From CAVTGO01 sp963734275 (lineage in GTDB: Bacteria > Actinomycetota > UBA4738 > HRBIN12): DNA of 64,000 nucleotides. The notes under the pieces were generated by a model. It was not told the DNA's origin and ran no database searches. It was given only the letters and a program-made list of their open reading frames with translations. Position numbers and translations under genes: made by a program. The stretch is from assembly GCA_963734275.1 (NCBI GenBank), contig CAVTGO010000013.1, positions 124,001-188,000 on the forward strand. Reading direction: 5' to 3'. This document shows positions 15,055-22,634 of this stretch, in pieces (position 1 is the first letter of the stretch; every line of letters starts with the position of its first letter).

Positions 15055-16104
15055 ATGAACCCAGTCCTCAACAACGGCGATGTCGGCGAGCTGCTGTGGC
15101 GGGCCGGCGCCGAGGAAACCGGCCACCGCAAGCAGGCGCTCCAGCGCGCCTCCCGGGCGGCCCGGTTCTGGCCCGAGGAGGCCGCCGACGTCGCCGAGGC
15201 CGGGCGCTCGCTCACCGAGCTCCAGGGCGTTGGGCCGTGGGTGGCCGCGCGGATCCACGGCTGGCTCGAGGCGCCGCCGCCGGTTCCCGAGCCCGACGAG
15301 ACCCGGAGCGGCTACCTGACGCTCGCGCAGGTCCGGCGCGCGCTCGACGCCGATCCGGCGTGGGAGGCCACGCCGCACGCCGACCTGCAGGTCCACAGCA
15401 CCGACAGCGACGGCGCGCTGCCGCTCCGCGAGATCGCGATGGCCGCTCGCGGGCTCGGCCGGACGTTCACGGCCGCCACCGACCACTCGCAGAGCCTGAC
15501 GATCGCGCGCGGGATGGACGAGGCGCAGCTGGCGGACCAGGGGCGGCGCATCGCGGCGCTGAACGCCGAGCTCGAGCTGGGCGGCGATGGATTCCGCGTG
15601 CTGCGCTCGATCGAGATGGATCTGCTCGGCGGCGAGGGTGACATGGACCCGTCGGCGCTCGTCGAGCTGGACCTCGTGCTCGGCGCGTTCCACACGAAGC
15701 TCCGTCTGGCCGAGGACCAGACCGAGCGCTACCTGAGCGCGCTTGCGAACCCGCACGTGCACGTCCTCGCGCACCCCAAGGCGCGGATGTACGGGCGACG
15801 CGCGGGGATGATCGCGGACTGGCCGCGCGTGTTCGACGAGGCCGCACGCCTCGGCAAGGCGGTCGAGCTCGACGCCACTCCGGCCCGCCAGGATCTGAGC
15901 GTGGAGCTCGCGCGGCTCGCGGTGGCTTCGGGCGTGCGGTGGTACTCGATCGGCAGCGACGCGCATGTCGAGCGCGAGCTCGAGTACCTGCCGTTCGGGT
16001 TGGCGACCGCGTCGCTCGCCGGCGTCCCGCGCGATCGCGTCCTGAACTACCGGGCGGCCGACGAGGTCGTCGCGTGGGCGCGGGAGCTGGGAGATGGCCG
16101 CTAG
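15055..16104 (+). CDS. PHP-domain phosphoesterase with HhH motif (PolX-like, no polymerase domain)
   Basis: 349 residues. An N-terminal helix-hairpin-helix-like region (SLTELQGVGPWVAARIHGWL, about 50-70) is followed by a PHP domain with the metal-binding motifs DLQVHSTDSDG (near 109), AATDHSQ (near 141), RSIEMDLLG (near 184), AHPKARM (near 239) and IGSDAHVE (near 301). These motifs are typical of the PHP part of bacterial family X DNA polymerases, which gives 3'-5' exonuclease or phosphatase activity. The polymerase palm and its Asp triad are absent: the HhH region is joined almost directly to the PHP domain. Role in DNA end processing is likely but not proven. Confidence 0.82.
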   Translation: MNPVLNNGDVGELLWRAGAEETGHRKQALQRASRAARFWPEEAADVAEAGRSLTELQGVGPWVAARIHGWLEAPPPVPEPDETRSGYLTLAQVRRALDADPAWEATPHADLQVHSTDSDGALPLREIAMAARGLGRTFTAATDHSQSLTIARGMDEAQLADQGRRIAALNAELELGGDGFRVLRSIEMDLLGGEGDMDPSALVELDLVLGAFHTKLRLAEDQTERYLSALANPHVHVLAHPKARMYGRRAGMIADWPRVFDEAARLGKAVELDATPARQDLSVELARLAVASGVRWYSIGSDAHVERELEYLPFGLATASLAGVPRDRVLNYRAADEVVAWARELGDGR

Positions 16105-16135
16105 CGCGGCCGCAGGCCATTACGCTCTCGGCTCG

Positions 16136-16669
16136 ATGCGGATCGACCACGACTTCCAACCGCTCGTCACCGAGCGGCTCGTGCTCCGGCGCTCGCGTCC
16201 CGAGGACGCCGAGTCGATCTCGCGGTACCGGAGCGACCCGGAGGTCAACAAGTGGCAGGGGTGGGAGCGCACAGATCCCGAAGGGATCCGGCACGAGCTA
16301 GAGCTGATGGCGGGGCGTCGCCCCGGCGAGCCGGGCTGGGTGCAGCTCTCGGTGGAGGAGCGCGAGACGGGCAGGCTCGTCGGCGACGTCGGGCTCAGTC
16401 CCGCCGAGGGCGAGCCGGGCGTGATCAAGATCGGCTACACGATCGATCCGGCGTTCCAGGGTGACGGCTACGCGACCGAGGCCGTCGAGGCGCTCGTCGG
16501 CTACGCCCTCGACACGCTCGCCGCCGACATCGTCCGGGCGTACGCGAGCGCCGAGAACGTCCCGTCCCACCGCGTCGCCGAGAAGGCGGGCCTGGAGCTC
16601 ATGGAGCGATTCGAGCACCGCGAGGGCGACGAGGTCTGGTTCGGCGTGCGGTACGAGCGCCGCCGCTGA
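16136..16669 (+). CDS. GNAT family N-acetyltransferase (RimJ/RimL-like)
   Basis: 177 residues. The N-terminal strand LVTERLVLRRSRPEDAESIS is typical of the RimJ/RimL/SpeG-type acetyltransferases. The acetyl-CoA loop follows the strand IGYTIDPAFQGDGYATEA (Q/RxxGxG/A variant QGDGYA), and the C-terminal SHRVAEKAGLELMERFEH segment is also typical. The acceptor substrate is unknown. ATG 16136 was preferred over the in-frame 16094, which overlaps the PHP gene and adds a non-conserved stretch. Confidence 0.85.
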   Translation: MRIDHDFQPLVTERLVLRRSRPEDAESISRYRSDPEVNKWQGWERTDPEGIRHELELMAGRRPGEPGWVQLSVEERETGRLVGDVGLSPAEGEPGVIKIGYTIDPAFQGDGYATEAVEALVGYALDTLAADIVRAYASAENVPSHRVAEKAGLELMERFEHREGDEVWFGVRYERRR

Positions 16670-16693
16670 GCAGCTGGTGAGCCCCGTCCGCGC

Positions 16694-18061
16694 TCAGCGC
16701 ATCTCGAGGACATCGGCGCCCGCAGGCTCACCGACCCGGCCCAGCAGGAATCGCGCGGACGTCGGACCCTTGCCCTTCAGCTGCAGCGTGGTGGACTCGC
16801 TCAGCTCGTAGCGGCCTCCGAGGAGCGCTGCGGTGAACTCCGATACGAGGATCCGGCCCGGCGTGCCGTGCGCCTCCAGCCGGCTCGCGAGGTTGACCGT
16901 GTCACCCCACAGGTCGTACGCGAACTTGCGCCGCCCGATCACCCCCGCGACGACGGGACCCGACGCGATCCCGATCCGCACCCGCATCGGGTCGCCGGTC
17001 GGCCAGGTCAGCGTCGCGAGCTCCTCCTGGATCCCGAGCGCCGTCTCCGCCGCCGCCTGCGCGTGGGCCGGGAGAGGCTCGGGTGCGCCGGCGACCGCCA
17101 TGTACGCGTCCCCGACCGTCTTGATCTTCTCCATGCCGAATCGGTCGGCCAGTGCGTCGAAGCGGCGGAACACATCGTCGAGCACGTCGACGAGCTCCGC
17201 GGGCGGGATCGCCTCGGCCTGTCGCGTGAAGCTCTCGAGGTCGGCGAACATCACGCTCACCTCGGGCGGCGCGTCGGCCAGCGACGTGGTCCGCGGGTTC
17301 GCGTGCTGCTCCTTCAGGCGACTGACGATCGCGCGTGGCAAGGTGTTGCCGAGGAGGTCGTCGGCGCGCCGGTGCTCGCGGTCGAGCTCCTGCTCGCGGA
17401 TGAACAGGAGGCGCGCGAAGCGGTCCAGCCCGTACGCCCCCGCCATCCCCGTGGTCGCGAGCGCGGCGAGGAAGAAGTTCGCGAAGATCAGGTCGCGCGC
17501 CCGGTCGTCCGTGGAGACGATCGCGATGATGTCGTAGAACAGGATCAGCAGGCCACCCGCGATCGCGGAGTACAGGAACTGGATGCGGCTCAGGACGTAG
17601 TTGAACGACAGGATCACGATCAGCCCGGCGAAGGCCCAGTCGGCGTCGGCGCCCGGCACGAACGCGCGGTGCAGCACCCACGTCATCCCGTTCAACAGGA
17701 GGACGACGAACAGCACCGGCTGCCAGTGGCGGGGGTACCAGCTCGCGTACGTGAGCGCGAGGCTCACGAGGACGATCGGGATCGCCACGCCGAACCGCAG
17801 GACCAGATCCGCCGTCCCGCCGCCGTCCACAAGCAGGTAGCGGGCGAGCAGCGCGAAGGCAGCCCACACCCCGATGCCAAGGAGGTGAGCGAGCCGCAGG
17901 TAGGTCAGGTTGTCGCGGAAGTAGGCGGCTTGGAACGTCCGCTCGGTCTCCGGGTCGCGGAAGCGGAGCGAGAATGGGCGGAGCTCCGGCGCCTCGTCGA
18001 GGAAGCGGCGGACCGGGCTCGGGAACAGCTTCAGGCGGTCACGGGGAGCGTCGGAGGCCAT
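16694..18061 (-). CDS. Membrane-bound class III adenylate cyclase
   Basis: 455 residues. The N-terminal half (about 55-230) has six hydrophobic helices; the C-terminal half (about 262-440) is a class III cyclase domain. First metal Asp in VMFADLESFTR (near 272), second in KTVGDAYMAVAG (near 316), adenine-selecting Lys in EKIKTVGD and Asp in YDLWGDTVN, and the Asn-x3-Arg pair in VNLASRLE (near 396). All are intact, so ATP-to-cAMP activity is expected. The membrane region probably senses a signal and promotes dimerisation. Start ATG 18061. Confidence 0.88.
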   Translation of the reverse strand: MASDAPRDRLKLFPSPVRRFLDEAPELRPFSLRFRDPETERTFQAAYFRDNLTYLRLAHLLGIGVWAAFALLARYLLVDGGGTADLVLRFGVAIPIVLVSLALTYASWYPRHWQPVLFVVLLLNGMTWVLHRAFVPGADADWAFAGLIVILSFNYVLSRIQFLYSAIAGGLLILFYDIIAIVSTDDRARDLIFANFFLAALATTGMAGAYGLDRFARLLFIREQELDREHRRADDLLGNTLPRAIVSRLKEQHANPRTTSLADAPPEVSVMFADLESFTRQAEAIPPAELVDVLDDVFRRFDALADRFGMEKIKTVGDAYMAVAGAPEPLPAHAQAAAETALGIQEELATLTWPTGDPMRVRIGIASGPVVAGVIGRRKFAYDLWGDTVNLASRLEAHGTPGRILVSEFTAALLGGRYELSESTTLQLKGKGPTSARFLLGRVGEPAGADVLEMR

Positions 18062-18142
18062 CGGCGAGATGGTCCCACAGGCCGCACTGTAGGCTCCACG
18101 TTCCGCCCTCGCGCGTACAGAGCCTTCGGAAAGGCGAAGCGT

Positions 18143-18856
18143 TTACAGGGCCGGTTCGCCGAGCGTGACGCCGTCTGCCGAGCAACCGGAGCCGCCGGAG
18201 ATGACCCAGTGTCTGTCACGGAACTCCAGGCCGACGTTTGCGATCGTCCGATCTTCTCGCACCACCCGTACGGAGCCCGGGCGCTGCGGATATCCCGCCG
18301 CCTCGACGGTGTCCCCGGGCTGGAGCCCTATGAGCGCCTCCTCCGCGACGTCGGTGGGGGCGCCCGAGCCCGGAGGTTCGCCCGGCGTGGGACCCGTCAC
18401 GTCGGCGGGGGCCACGAAGTCATAGATCAGGCTCCACGCCTCGTCGTCGGGCGCGCATCCGAGTTCTGGACTGACGTACATGCTCCCTGGGTCCAGGATG
18501 GGGAGTTCCTGGGTCGGCGGCTCGTCGCCGGTGCCGTGGTCGGTGAACGGCCAGCAGGCGACGCCGAGTGTCCCCGGCTCGATGCCGAGAACCCACTCGG
18601 ATGGCCCCGAATCGACGTCCATACCGAGGCCGTCTAGGCTCGCCGGCTCGTCGAGGTGGCTCAGGACCTCGAGGTGCACGCCGTCTGCTTGAGCCACGAC
18701 CTGCGGCGTGACGAGGGTCGTCGTCCCGTCGGCCTCGCATACGATCCTCGCGACGTCGGTGCCGGCCACCGGCTCCTCTGCCGACGTTCCCGGTGGCGGA
18801 GCATCGGCGCATGCTACGGCGAGCACGATCGCGACCACCGAGAAGCGGAGACGCAT
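18143..18856 (-). CDS. Putative secreted lipoprotein
   Basis: 237 residues. The signal sequence MRLRFSVVAIVLAVACADA ends in a lipobox-like AVAC, so the mature protein would be lipid-anchored at Cys 16. The mature part is acidic, rich in Pro and Gly, with two further cysteine pairs and strands such as SVRVVREDRTIANVGLEFRD. I recognise no domain. An AGGGAGAAG ribosome-binding site sits before ATG 18856, 13 bp after the stop of the small membrane protein gene, suggesting one transcript. Confidence 0.65.
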   Translation of the reverse strand: MRLRFSVVAIVLAVACADAPPPGTSAEEPVAGTDVARIVCEADGTTTLVTPQVVAQADGVHLEVLSHLDEPASLDGLGMDVDSGPSEWVLGIEPGTLGVACWPFTDHGTGDEPPTQELPILDPGSMYVSPELGCAPDDEAWSLIYDFVAPADVTGPTPGEPPGSGAPTDVAEEALIGLQPGDTVEAAGYPQRPGSVRVVREDRTIANVGLEFRDRHWVISGGSGCSADGVTLGEPAL

Positions 18857-18869
18857 CGGCGCTTCTCCC

Positions 18870-19286
18870 TCAGTGACGATGTCGTGGTCGCCAACGACGA
18901 GCGAGGACGAGCGCCAACGTCGAGAGACCCATGGTTCCGAGGGCCGCGAGCCAGAGGGCCAGGCCCGTGCCACGCACGATGGATGGCCCCGAGCTCGCGA
19001 GTGACGCCCCGATCAGGAATGCGAACCAAGAGATCGCCACGAGGCGTTGAACCCTGCGCGCAGATCCCAGCGACCGGACCGTAGGGCTCGTCGAAGCTGT
19101 CACCCGGTCAGTGCTCACCATCGAAGCATCCCATGAGCGCCGCCGTTGCGAACTCCCGATGACGCCAGCCAGGATCGCGAACGCTCCGACGAGCTGCCAT
19201 TCCAGCCAGCGGATGTCCGTGATGAAGTCCACGAGCGCCAGACTGCCGCCCGCTCCCGGTCCGACGGCGGCGACCCCGCCCAACAC
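18870..19286 (-). CDS. Small membrane protein (hypothetical)
   Basis: About 138 residues with three hydrophobic segments (WQLVGAFAILAGVIGS, LVAISWFAFLIGASLASSG, GLALWLAALGTMGLSTLALV) and basic loops, so probably an integral membrane protein. Start is uncertain: GTG 19286 and GTG 19301 are both in frame, and the open frame extends further to 19463. The close, correctly spaced lipoprotein gene downstream supports this strand as coding. Family unknown. Confidence 0.45.
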   Translation of the reverse strand: MLGGVAAVGPGAGGSLALVDFITDIRWLEWQLVGAFAILAGVIGSSQRRRSWDASMVSTDRVTASTSPTVRSLGSARRVQRLVAISWFAFLIGASLASSGPSIVRGTGLALWLAALGTMGLSTLALVLARRWRPRHRH

Positions 19287-19360
19287 ACCAGGACGCGACA
19301 CCGTGTTGGCCGGTTCATGCGTCGCGACGCCAGCGCCCGGGTCCGACGCACGAGCCCACG

Positions 19361-19375
19361 GTGACCGTTGGTCAC
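19361..19375. promoter_or_regulatory. Palindrome GTGACC-N3-GGTCAC (candidate operator 1)
   Basis: Perfect 15-bp inverted repeat GTGACCGTTGGTCAC, 86 bp before the ATG of the corrinoid protein gene. The same arms with the same 3-bp spacer recur at 22524-22538 upstream of the reductive activase gene. Two matched sites in front of the two transcription units of one pathway suggest a dimeric repressor or activator site. No candidate regulator gene lies adjacent. Confidence 0.55.
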
Positions 19376-19461
19376 GGTGGGCGGATTCCTTCCTGCGCAC
19401 GTCGGCCGTACCATCGGGCGGCATCCACCGGGCGAGCCTGACCCCGGTTACGAGGAGCGAC

Positions 19462-20121
19462 ATGAGAGAAGACCTCGAGATCCTGAAGCAAGGCCTGATC
19501 GGCGCGGAGCGCGACGCGGCCGTCGGCGCCGTTCAACGCCTCGTGGACTCGGGGATGGACCCGAAGGCGATCATGGAGGACGGCATGGCCGTCGCCATGT
19601 TCGACCTCGGCGAGATGTGGAAGCGCGGCGAGGTGTTCCTGCCCGAGGTCGTGGCCTCGGCCGCGATCTTCAAGATGTGCAACGCGATCGTGGAGCCGGC
19701 GCTCCTCGCGCAGCGACAGCCGGGGGACGAGCGGGCCGCGCTGGTGCTCCTCGCGACGGTGAAGGGCGACCTGCACGACCTCGGCAAGAACATGGTTGGT
19801 GCGATGCTGCGTACGTCCGGGTTCGAGGTGACCGATCTCGGCAAGGACGTGTCCGCGGACACGCTGATCGAGAAGATCACCGAGCTGAGCCCGCAGATCG
19901 TCGGGCTCTCGGCGCTCCTCACCACGACGGTCCCGTACCAGGAGACGGTCATCCGCAAGCTCGAGGCGGCCGGCCTGCGCGACTCGGTCAAGGTGATGGT
20001 CGGAGGCGCGCCCGTCACGCCGGAGTGGGCCGACAAGATCGGCGCAGACGGCTACGCGAACAACGCGCCCGAGGCCGTCGAGGTCGCCCGCAAGCTCGTC
20101 GGGCTGGCCCAAACAGCGTGA
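19462..20121 (+). CDS. Methyltransferase-cognate corrinoid protein
   Basis: 219 residues, the standard two-domain corrinoid protein (MtgC/MttC/MtbC type). An N-terminal helical cap (about 1-90; AVAMFDLGEMWKRGEVFLPEVV) leads to a B12-binding Rossmann domain with the cobalamin-ligating motif GDLHDLGKNM (DxHxxG, His near 114) and the GLSALLTTTVPYQE and VGGAPVTPEWADKIGADGYA loops. It carries the methyl group between the MttB-like enzyme (25069) and the pterin methyltransferase encoded next to it. ATG 19462 has a GAGGAG site before it. The stop overlaps the next GTG. Confidence 0.93.
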   Translation: MREDLEILKQGLIGAERDAAVGAVQRLVDSGMDPKAIMEDGMAVAMFDLGEMWKRGEVFLPEVVASAAIFKMCNAIVEPALLAQRQPGDERAALVLLATVKGDLHDLGKNMVGAMLRTSGFEVTDLGKDVSADTLIEKITELSPQIVGLSALLTTTVPYQETVIRKLEAAGLRDSVKVMVGGAPVTPEWADKIGADGYANNAPEAVEVARKLVGLAQTA

Positions 20122-20981
20122 CCGTGGTCGCGACCACCGTCCTGCGCGGCCGGGAGGCCGAGGTCAGGATCGGCGACGAGCATCCGTTCGCGATCGTCGG
20201 CGAGCGGATCAACCCCACCGGCCGTGCGCGGCTGACCGAGGAGCTCGTCGCCGGCGACATGACGACGGTGCGGGCCGACGCGCTCGCGCAGGTGGAGGCC
20301 GGCGCGCGGATCGTCGACGTGAACGCGGGGATCCCGGGGTTCGACGAGGCCGAGATGCTCGCGAACGTCGTGCGCGCGGTGACCGAGGTCGTGGGCGTCC
20401 CGCTCTGCATCGACTCCTCCACGCCCGCGGTTCTCGAGGCCGTCCTGCCGATCGTCCCGGGCAAGCCGCTCGTGAACTCGGTGACCGCCGAGCAGCACTC
20501 GCTCGAGCGCCTGCTCCCGCTGATCGCGCGGCACGGCGCGGCGATGATCGGGATGGCGAACGACGAGGAGGGCATCTCGATCGACCCGCAGGTGCGGCTG
20601 AAGGCCGCCCGCAAGGTCGTCGAGGCCGCCGAAGCGCACGGGATCGCGCGCGAGGACGTGGTGATCGACCCGCTCGCGATGCCGATCGGCGCCGAGCCCC
20701 GCGCGGCGACCGCGATGGTCGAGACGATCCGGCTGATCCGCGAGGAGCTCGGCGTAAACGTCTCCTGCGGCGCCTCGAACATCTCATTCGGCATGCCCGA
20801 CCGTCCGGCGATCGACGCGTCGTTCCTGACGTTCGCGATCCAGGCCGGCATGAACCTCGCCATCACGAACCCGCTGCACGAGCGGGTCCGCAAGGCGGTC
20901 CTCGCAGCGGACCTGATGCTCGGTCGCGACGCGCACGGCGCGGCGTGGATCGCCGCGCACCGCGCCGAGCTCAGACGGTAG
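20118..20981 (+). CDS. Methyltetrahydrofolate:corrinoid methyltransferase (MtgA/AcsE-like)
   Basis: 287 residues, dihydropteroate-synthase-like TIM barrel. Typical segments are AIVGERINPTG (near 26), IVDVNAGIPG (near 67), PLCIDSSTPAVLEA (near 94), KPLVNSVTAE and NVSCGASNISFGMPDR, matching the pterin-binding methyltransferases of corrinoid systems (MtgA, AcsE, MetH pterin domain). Expected reaction: methyl transfer between the corrinoid protein and tetrahydrofolate. Translationally coupled to the corrinoid gene (GTGA overlap). It would put methyl groups from the MttB reaction into the folate pool. The last 11 bases overlap the convergent VOC gene. Confidence 0.92.
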   Translation: MTVVATTVLRGREAEVRIGDEHPFAIVGERINPTGRARLTEELVAGDMTTVRADALAQVEAGARIVDVNAGIPGFDEAEMLANVVRAVTEVVGVPLCIDSSTPAVLEAVLPIVPGKPLVNSVTAEQHSLERLLPLIARHGAAMIGMANDEEGISIDPQVRLKAARKVVEAAEAHGIAREDVVIDPLAMPIGAEPRAATAMVETIRLIREELGVNVSCGASNISFGMPDRPAIDASFLTFAIQAGMNLAITNPLHERVRKAVLAADLMLGRDAHGAAWIAAHRAELRR

Positions 20982-21474
20982 AGCTGACCCCGATCCCTCC
21001 GCGGGTCTGCGCGCCGTACCGCTCCTTCTCCTTCTGGATGTCGAGCGGGCGCATGGCCATCTCGTCGGCGTCGGTGAGCCGGTCGGCCGGCACCAGCCAG
21101 CAGATCTCGAATTCGAGCCCGTCGGGGTCCTTGCCGTAGACGGCCTTCGTCGTCCCGTGGTCCGTCGCGCCCGTCATCGCGTTCCGGGACGCGAGCGCTG
21201 CCGCGATCCGCTCGAGCTCGTCCAGCGTGTCGACCTCCCAGGCGAGGTGGTACAGCCCGACGGCCCCTCGGCCGGCCGGGGAGTCGGCGGCCCCCGACCC
21301 GATGGCGAACACGCCGAGGTCATGGTCGTTCGTGCTCGCCTCGGCCTGCAGGAACGCGGCCCGGCCCGGGATCTCGGTCTTCACGCGGAAGGCGAGCACG
21401 TCCCGGTAGAAGCCCACGGTCCGCTCGAGGTCCCGGACGTACAGCACGGCGTGGTTCAGCTGGGTGATGGGCAT
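20971..21474 (-). CDS. VOC family (catechol-2,3-dioxygenase-like) protein
   Basis: 167 residues with two VOC half-domains: TQLNHAVLYVRDLERTVGFYRDVLAF, then GLYHLAWEVDTLDELERIAAAL and YGKDPDGLEFEICWLVP. The metal ligands His (LNHAV), His (YHLAW) and Glu (LEFEI) are all present, so a metal-dependent dioxygenase or lyase activity is plausible. It lies inside the methyltransferase cluster but on the other strand, overlapping the preceding gene by 11 bp; whether it shares the pathway is unknown. ATG 21474, preceded by GAGAGGAGAA. Confidence 0.85.
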   Translation of the reverse strand: MPITQLNHAVLYVRDLERTVGFYRDVLAFRVKTEIPGRAAFLQAEASTNDHDLGVFAIGSGAADSPAGRGAVGLYHLAWEVDTLDELERIAAALASRNAMTGATDHGTTKAVYGKDPDGLEFEICWLVPADRLTDADEMAMRPLDIQKEKERYGAQTRGGIGVSSTV

Positions 21475-21533
21475 GACGGGTTCTCCTCTCGTTCGCTCGT
21501 GGAACGCGGGAGCCGCTCGGAATCTTCCGCCGG

Positions 21534-22421
21534 TCAGTACTCGGCGCGCAAGGCGAGCAGGACCGCGACCGTCGCCGCCACGGCGAGCAGGCCCGCCACG
21601 GCCACGAACCACGCGCCGAAGCCCGTGATGGCCAGCTCGATCGACAGCTCGTCGCTGAGCTGCTCGTAGACGTCCACCAGGCCACCGGCGGTCGTCGCGG
21701 TGAAGGCGGTGCCGCCGGTCGTCTCCGAGATCCGCGCCATCAGCTCGACGTTCGCGCCCGCAAGCGTGCCCGGCTCGAGGTCCTGTCCGAGCACGACCGT
21801 GTAGACGGGGACCTCCAGGTCGGCCGCGTGTGCCGCGGCGTCGTCGGGATGGACCAGGCTCCCCGTGTCCCGGCCGTCGGAGAGCACGATGATCGCCGCG
21901 GGCGACTCGCCCTGCTGGTCCCAGAGGGTCTCGATCGCGGCGACCGACGCCTCGATCCCGTCGCCGATCACGGTGCCCTCTCCCCGAGGCAGGTCGATCA
22001 GCCCGTCGATGACCTCCTGGTGCTCGGTCGTCGGGGGCACGAGCAGCTCGGCTTCGGCCGCGAAGGTCACCAGGCCGACCCGCAGGTCGCCCGGGAGGTC
22101 CTCGAGGAATGCGCGCGCCGCCTCCTTCGCGGCCTGGAGCCGCGTCGGCGCGACGTCGTCGCGGCTCATCGACTCGGAGATGTCGAGCACGAGCACGACC
22201 GTGCCCGGCGAGCCCTGAAGGAACCGGAACTGCGTGAAGGCGATCAGCAGCAGGATGCCGGCCCCGGCCATCAGGACGGCGGCGACACGCTTGGCCCGCC
22301 GTGCCCGGTCGATCTTGTTGCTCTTACGCCCCGGAGGCCCCTTCTGTGGCGGCCTGCCGAAGATCACCGCGACGGCCAGGATCGCCACGACCGAGATCAC
22401 GAGGAGCACGAGCGCGGGCAC
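21534..22421 (-). CDS. VWA-domain membrane protein (BatA/BatB-like)
   Basis: 295 residues: an N-terminal helix (about 3-23), a basic linker, a second helix (about 47-65), a von Willebrand A domain with the metal-binding MIDAS motif VLDISESMS (near 79), the Thr in GEGTVIGDG, and the Asp in VLSDGRDTG, then a C-terminal helix (about 268-290). This layout is that of Bat-type proteins, which work with MoxR ATPases; no moxR gene is adjacent. GTG 22421. It diverges from the reductive activase gene, and the shared intergenic region holds operator 2. Confidence 0.85.
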   Translation of the reverse strand: MPALVLLVISVVAILAVAVIFGRPPQKGPPGRKSNKIDRARRAKRVAAVLMAGAGILLLIAFTQFRFLQGSPGTVVLVLDISESMSRDDVAPTRLQAAKEAARAFLEDLPGDLRVGLVTFAAEAELLVPPTTEHQEVIDGLIDLPRGEGTVIGDGIEASVAAIETLWDQQGESPAAIIVLSDGRDTGSLVHPDDAAAHAADLEVPVYTVVLGQDLEPGTLAGANVELMARISETTGGTAFTATTAGGLVDVYEQLSDELSIELAITGFGAWFVAVAGLLAVAATVAVLLALRAEY

Positions 22422-22523
22422 GTCCCAACGCTAGCAAGGGTTCCGTGAGGACGGGGGGAGCCGGCCGGGACGCGAGACGCGGCAGCTCTGGCCGGGACCA
22501 CGCGGGAGCCGACGCCCCGCGCT

Positions 22524-22538
22524 GTGACCTCAGGTCAC
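22524..22538. promoter_or_regulatory. Palindrome GTGACC-N3-GGTCAC (candidate operator 2)
   Basis: Perfect 15-bp inverted repeat GTGACCTCAGGTCAC, 96 bp before the GTG of the reductive activase gene. It matches operator 1 at 19361 in both arms and spacer length. About 40 bp downstream (22578-22593) a small hairpin CGCCTC-GTGA-GAGGCG follows, possibly in the 5' UTR. Confidence 0.55.
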
Positions 22539-22634
22539 GAACCGCCGTTCCACCATCGTTCCTGATAGTGGGACGATCGCCTCGTGAGAGGCGGCCGGAC
22601 ATGACCCTGGGTAAGATGCGGAGGCCGCGCTAAG

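Noticed and set aside
19289..19461. Cobalamin riboswitch before the corrinoid gene
   Set aside because: No B12-box-like conserved string or expected long multi-stem region could be found; only the 15-bp palindrome stands out.
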